The notes under the pieces: generated by a model
The model's input: the letters and a program-made list of their open reading frames with translations, nothing else
What the model was told of the DNA's origin: nothing
The model's database searches: none
Shown: positions 63,644 through 64,000 of the stretch, in pieces
Layout of the letters: each line of letters starts with the position of its first letter
Numbering within the stretch: the first letter of the stretch is position 1
Assembly: GCA_963709995.1 (NCBI GenBank)
Contig: CAVPYN010000001.1
Span: 372,001 to 436,000 of the forward strand
DNA: 64,000 bases
Direction: 5' to 3'
Origin: JAUIIK01 sp963709995
Lineage (GTDB): Bacteria > Chloroflexota > Chloroflexia > Thermomicrobiales > CFX8
Made by a program: the position numbers and the translations under genes

Positions 63644-64000
63644 CTATTGCCGCGGCCGGCCATCGCGAAAAAGAACAAAATCGATAAACGTGCCGATTTC
63701 ATCCCGTTGCGACTGGGAAAGCGTCTGGAAGCGCTTCAACACGTTTGTGAGATCGGCTGGTTCAGGGTCCAGTTCATCGATAATCAGCATCAGCATTCCA
63801 GAGAGATCGAGGCCGAACGTCGCTGCGACACGTCCCAGCACTGCAATGCTGGGCGTGGATTCGCCGCGCTCGATCGCATATAGACTGGTGTGAGCAACGT
63901 CGCCGACCTGCGAGGCGAACTCGCGCAACGACCAGCCCTGTTCTGTGCGCAGGCGCTCAAAAACCGTGCCCGCAGCCTGCCTGTAACGGTCCTCGTAGTC
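63644..64000 (-). CDS. XRE-type helix-turn-helix regulator, N-terminus beyond the window
   Basis: The frame is open from the window edge (64000) to 63644, about 118 residues. The helix-turn-helix reads FERLRTEQGWSLREFASQVGDVAHTSLYAIERGESTPSIAVLGRVAATFGL, the standard XRE/Cro arrangement (positions about 63960-63790), followed by a helical tail (LKRFQTLSQSQRDEIGTFIDFVLF). A DNA-binding regulator, probably a dimer. The TTG at 63928 that would give a shorter protein lies inside the HTH and is not the real start. Confidence 0.83.
   Translation of the reverse strand, partial: DYEDRYRQAAGTVFERLRTEQGWSLREFASQVGDVAHTSLYAIERGESTPSIAVLGRVAATFGLDLSGMLMLIIDELDPEPADLTNVLKRFQTLSQSQRDEIGTFIDFVLFRDGRPRQ

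Overview
The window is a gene-dense, high-GC (about 60%) bacterial chromosome segment with no phage, plasmid, IS element, CRISPR array, rRNA or tRNA that I can recognise. The mix of F420-type flavin oxidoreductase, LppM-like lipoprotein, secreted META and TIMP-like proteins, two-component systems and many MFS/RND transporters suggests Chloroflexota, perhaps Thermomicrobia-like. This is an inference from gene content, not a phylogenetic result.

Layout. 1-2.3 kb: the end of a plus-strand gene, a thiamine-diphosphate enzyme and a small Cys-rich protein. 2.3-4.1 kb: a two-gene ABC exporter. 4.1-9.4 kb: a minus-strand run MarR > RND pump > universal stress protein > CutC-like protein, with a dyad in front of marR. 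9.5-16.6 kb: a large protein with a nucleoside-phosphorylase-like C-terminus, a lipoprotein, a coiled-coil zinc-ribbon protein, a kinase-fold phosphotransferase, a class V aminotransferase and an RTX-type secreted protein. 16.7-22.6 kb: an S9-type hydrolase coupled to an MFS exporter, then a REC-PAS-PAS-GGDEF-EAL protein whose signalling motifs are all degenerate. 22.6-27.4 kb: a probable catabolic operon (Gfo/Idh dehydrogenase, type III-fold PLP enzyme, sarcosine-oxidase-like flavoenzyme) downstream of a membrane HD-GYP protein. 27.5-33.8 kb: secreted protein, purN, RusA-type resolvase, aconitase, agmatine deiminase. 33.8-38 kb: YflT-like membrane protein, ureABC without accessory genes, and an LppM-like lipoprotein gene overlapping ureA. 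38-42.7 kb: (p)ppGpp-hydrolase-like HD protein, then pncC > M16 protease > response regulator > histidine kinase. 42.9-48.5 kb: DUF885 hydrolase, two RidA proteins around an LLM flavin oxidoreductase, Pmp3 peptide, DUF389 membrane protein, single-domain receiver. 48.6-57.5 kb: META lipoprotein, TIMP-like/propeller membrane protein, CocE-like hydrolase, methyltransferase, tandem MFS paralogues, Uma2 nuclease-fold protein. 57.6-64 kb: tartronate semialdehyde reductase and hydroxypyruvate isomerase, Bcp peroxiredoxin, PIG-L deacetylase, serine beta-lactamase-like hydrolase, lamin-tail lipoprotein, a one-TM protein and the start-truncated XRE regulator at the edge.

Several genes are broken by single-base changes that a one-base correction would repair: the RND pump (four indels), aconitase (two, probably four), the REC-PAS-GGDEF-EAL protein (one), the LppM-like protein (one) and the META lipoprotein (a TAG where the repeat pattern wants Trp). 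Because a central-metabolism gene is affected in the same way as accessory genes, draft-sequence errors are at least as likely as real gene decay.

I did not find a clear new multi-gene system. The most interesting leads are the fully degenerate c-di-GMP-type protein, the nucleoside-phosphorylase-like protein at 9.5-11.2 kb, the S9 hydrolase that keeps only its nucleophile, and the urease alpha subunit with Val in place of the flap Cys.
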